Part shown: positions 61,867 through 64,000 of the stretch, piece after piece | How the letters are laid out: every line of letters begins with the position of its first letter | Numbering within the stretch: the first letter of the stretch is position 1 | Notes under the pieces: generated by a model | What the model was told of the DNA's origin: nothing | The model's database searches: none | The model's input: the letters and a program-made list of their open reading frames with translations, nothing else | DNA from: Actinomadura sp. DC4 | GTDB lineage: Bacteria > Actinomycetota > Actinomycetes > Streptosporangiales > Streptosporangiaceae | Reading direction: 5' to 3' | Length of the DNA stretch: 64,000 nt | Assembly: GCF_030406325.1 (NCBI RefSeq) | Contig: NZ_JAUEQY010000031.1 | Span: forward strand, 62,001 to 126,000 | Position numbers and translations under genes: made by a program

Positions 61867-62244
61867 TCAAAGCGCGAGCGCCTGCGCGCGCCGGTTGATC
61901 TCCTTCACGCGGTGCTCGGCCAGGGCCTGCACCGGCGTGCCGGGGAGCGAATCGTCGGCGGTGAACAGCCATCGCAGGGCCTCGGCGCGGCCGTATCCCG
62001 CGTCCGCGAGCACGGTGAGAGTGCCCTGCAGGCCCTTGAGGGGCTGGCCGTCCTGGATGAACGCGGCGGGCACGCTCAACCCGCTCTCGCGTTGCACGCC
62101 CAGCAGCTTGTGGTCTCGGAGGAGTTGCTTGACCCGCTTGAGATCGAGGCCGAGGCGCTCGCCCGCCTCTGGGAGGGTGAGCCACTCGCCCACCAGTGCG
62201 TCGGTCTTTCGGTCGATCTCGATTTCGGCAACGGTGTGCGTCAC
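61867..62244 (-). CDS. Rv2175c-like winged-helix DNA-binding protein
   Basis: A 125-residue protein matching Rv2175c of Mycobacterium tuberculosis, a DNA-binding substrate of the kinase PknL. The winged-helix core reads EWLTLPEAGERLGLDLKRVKQLLRDHKLLGVQRESG, followed by VPAAFIQDGQPLKGLQGTLTVLADAGYGRAEALRWLF. The GTG at 62244 (VTHTVAEIEIDRK) was chosen. The threonine-containing N-terminus could be a phosphorylation site, as in Rv2175c. Confidence 0.85.
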   Translation of the reverse strand: MTHTVAEIEIDRKTDALVGEWLTLPEAGERLGLDLKRVKQLLRDHKLLGVQRESGLSVPAAFIQDGQPLKGLQGTLTVLADAGYGRAEALRWLFTADDSLPGTPVQALAEHRVKEINRRAQALAL

Positions 62245-62311
62245 GCAAGCCTGCTTACCATCTTGGGTCCCATCTGAAACCTGGTTTCTGGTCTCGACTC
62301 TGCCGGGTCCC

Positions 62312-63484
62312 TCATTCAACCTGCACGGCGGCCTTGACCGGGACGTCGGGGTCGGCGATCCGGCCGGCGTCGACGCGGGCTCCGGCGGCGATGGCCCGGC
62401 GGCCCTGCAGCAGGTCACGGGGCCGGTCGACGGTCAGGATGGCGGTGAGGCGGTCGCCGGACAACCAGCACACGGCCCAGCGCCCGGCGCCGGGGTCACC
62501 ACGCCAGACCATCGTGTCGGCCACCGGATGGTGCCCGGCGTACTGCACCATGTGGCCGAACTGCTCCGACCAGAAGTACGGCACGGCGTCATAACTCCGC
62601 TCCCCGCCGAGGAGGTTCGCGGCGGCCACGTCGGGGGCGTTCAGCGCGGTGTCCCAGTGCTCGACCCTCAGCCGCCGCTCGAACCTCGGCGACCACCACG
62701 CCGCGCAGTCGCCCACCGCGTACACGCCCGGCCTTTCGGTGCGCAGCCGCTCGTCGACGACGACGCCGTTCTCCAGCGCGAGCCCCGAACCCTCCAGCCA
62801 GGCGGTCTCGGGCCGTACGCCGACAGCGGTGAGCACGACGTCGGCCTCGATCGACCCGCCGCCGGCGAGGTCGAGGCCGCCGGGCCCGACCGAGGCGACC
62901 TTGAGGCCGTGCCGCAGCTCGACGCCGGCCTCGGCGTACCAACCGGCCGTCCTCGCCCCGACCTCGGTGCCGATGGCGCCCGCGAGGGGCGCGTCCGCGG
63001 CCTCCACGACGGTCACCAGGCAGCCGGCCGCGGCCGCCGCCGTCGCGACCTCCGCGCCGATCCAGCCCGCGCCGACGATGACGAGCCGTGCTCCCGGCCG
63101 CAGGCCGGCGCGGAGCGCGCGGGCGTCACCGGCGGAGCGGAGCACGTGCTGCGGGCCGTCGCCGGGCAGCCGGATCGGCGTCGCGCCGGTCGCGATCACC
63201 AGCCCGTCGAAGCCGAGCGGCCCCTCCGCCGTCTCCAGGTCCTCGCCGAGCCCGGTCGCGCGCCGGCCGAGCAGCAGCTCGCAGCCGAGCGCGTCCCAGT
63301 CGGCGACGACCGTCGTGTCGTCGGTCTCGCCGCGGAGAACCGCCTTGGACAGCGGCGGACGGTCGTAGGGCGCGCTCGGCTCGGCCCCGACGAGCGTCAG
63401 GCCGCCGGTGTACCCCTTTGCGCGCAGCGCCTCGACGGCGCGCAGCCCGGCCAGGCCGCCGCCCACGATGATCACCCGGTCCAT
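62312..63484 (-). CDS. FAD-dependent oxidoreductase, ferredoxin/rubredoxin reductase type
   Basis: A 390-residue flavoprotein. The FAD-binding motif is VIIVGGGLAGLRAVEALRAKG at residues 4-24, the NAD(P) motif is LVIVGAGWIGAEVATAAAAAG, and YAVGDCAAW is the second FAD-binding motif. The active region APYDRPPLSK is typical of the ferredoxin reductase/rhodocoxin reductase group. No partner ferredoxin is adjacent. It is divergent from the TPP riboswitch-thiO unit. Confidence 0.92.
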   Translation of the reverse strand: MDRVIIVGGGLAGLRAVEALRAKGYTGGLTLVGAEPSAPYDRPPLSKAVLRGETDDTTVVADWDALGCELLLGRRATGLGEDLETAEGPLGFDGLVIATGATPIRLPGDGPQHVLRSAGDARALRAGLRPGARLVIVGAGWIGAEVATAAAAAGCLVTVVEAADAPLAGAIGTEVGARTAGWYAEAGVELRHGLKVASVGPGGLDLAGGGSIEADVVLTAVGVRPETAWLEGSGLALENGVVVDERLRTERPGVYAVGDCAAWWSPRFERRLRVEHWDTALNAPDVAAANLLGGERSYDAVPYFWSEQFGHMVQYAGHHPVADTMVWRGDPGAGRWAVCWLSGDRLTAILTVDRPRDLLQGRRAIAAGARVDAGRIADPDVPVKAAVQVE

Positions 63485-63531
63485 GCTGGTGACCTTAGGC
63501 GAGCGGCGAGGACGTAGGCTAGGAGCCCCAA

Positions 63532-63648
63532 AGCGCGGGAGTCCGGCGAACCGGGCTGAGAGGGCGGCATGACCGGCCGCCGACCGCAAGAGCCCGGCCT
63601 CGTGCCGGGCTCTGGACCTGATCCGGATCATGCCGGCGAAGGGAGCGC
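63532..63648 (+). ncRNA. TPP riboswitch (THI element)
   Basis: The core blocks CTGAGA (63556-63561) and the distal ACCTGATCCGGATCATGCCGGCG with GAAGGGA (63616-63645) are present, and flanking GCGC/GCGC segments can form P1. The aptamer ends at the Shine-Dalgarno GGGAG (63641-63645) of thiO, so TPP binding should block translation of thiO and the following thi genes outside the window. Confidence 0.95.
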
Positions 63649-63650
63649 AA

Positions 63651-64000
63651 GTGGACGACGTGGTCATCGTCGGCGGCGGTGTGATCGGTCTGGCGGCGGC
63701 CTGGCGATCGCTCGGACGCGGTCTTCGCGTCACGATCGCCGACCCCGAGCCCGCCACCAAGGCCTCCCACGTCGCCGCGGGCATGCTCACCCCGGTCAGC
63801 GAGCTGACGTACGGCGAGGAGGCGCTGCTGCGCCTCGGCCTCGCCTCCCGTGACCGCTACCCGGCGTTCGTCGCCGAGCTGGAAGAGATCTCCGGGCAGG
63901 TGACCGGGTTCCGCGACGACGGCATCCTCCAGGTCGCCCTCGACTCCGACGACCTCGCCGTGCTCGACGAGCTGCGGAGGTTCCAGGAGTCGCTGGGCAT
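63651..64000 (+). CDS. thiO: Glycine oxidase ThiO (partial, runs off window)
   Basis: Only the first 116 residues are present. The FAD-binding motif is VVIVGGGVIGLAAAWRSLGRG at about 4-24, followed by SHVAAGMLTPVSELTYG, typical of the DAO/ThiO family, which supplies the imine for thiazole synthesis. The GTG start lies 5-6 nt behind GGGAG at the end of the TPP riboswitch. The frame is open at the window end. Confidence 0.92.
   Translation, partial: MDDVVIVGGGVIGLAAAWRSLGRGLRVTIADPEPATKASHVAAGMLTPVSELTYGEEALLRLGLASRDRYPAFVAELEEISGQVTGFRDDGILQVALDSDDLAVLDELRRFQESLG

Overview
The window is about 72% G+C actinomycete chromosome. Genes are dense, most starts are ATG or GTG, and many neighbours overlap by ATGA or GTGA. 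The core gene order (bldD; pyrR-pyrB-pyrC-carA-carB-pyrK-pyrD-pyrF; mihF-gmk-rpoZ-coaBC-metK; priA; def-fmt-rsmB; rpe; FMN riboswitch-ribD-ribE-ribM-ribBA-ribH-hisG) is the backbone known from Streptomyces. The class 1B dihydroorotate dehydrogenase pair (PyrD plus PyrK) and the accessory content fit the Streptosporangiales better, perhaps Thermomonosporaceae. That placement is an inference; no rRNA gene is present. I found no tRNA, CRISPR array, insertion sequence or prophage.

Layout: 1-4.7 kb, a TetR regulator, an orphan CoxF/CoxE/CoxD-type accessory trio (XdhC, VWA protein, MoxR ATPase) and a Nudix hydrolase. 4.8-8.2 kb, a three-gene operon of a small protein, a DUF6879 protein and an NLR-like NB-ARC/TPR ATPase with a short glycine-rich N-terminal motif resembling RHIM-like amyloid signalling motifs. 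8.2-13.0 kb, a formyltransferase-like enzyme, an MFS efflux pump with a perfect palindrome in its leader, an ECF sigma factor with a SnoaL tail, an HxlR regulator and an F420-dependent reductase-like protein. 13.0-18.6 kb, the hisG/riboflavin operon under an FMN riboswitch. 18.7-31 kb, TauE, MBL hydrolase, rpe, methyltransferases, two LysR regulators, an aminotransferase, two class A beta-lactamase-type proteins, then rsmB-fmt-def. 31-40 kb, priA with a large low-complexity insertion, MmcQ-like protein, P450, metK, coaBC, rpoZ, gmk and mihF.

40.1-41.5 kb holds no intact gene, only a fragment of an MMPL transporter. 41.5-51.5 kb is the pyrimidine operon on the minus strand, an unbroken overlapping chain from pyrR to pyrF with an extra 65-residue membrane protein between carA and carB. 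Its leader has a PyrR-binding hairpin next to the Shine-Dalgarno. bldD lies divergently at 51.9 kb behind a clear promoter overlapped by a BldD-like dyad.

52.4-64 kb: a repeat-rich gap, a HEPN-domain gene below a perfect SOS box, a YbaK deacylase, an epoxide hydrolase divergent from a CGNR regulator, a WXG100-like secretion-type gene pair, a GNAT enzyme, metF, a polyprenyl diphosphate synthase, small proteins, thiE next to an Rv2175c-like DNA-binding protein, an FAD oxidoreductase, and a TPP riboswitch leading into thiO, which runs off the window end.
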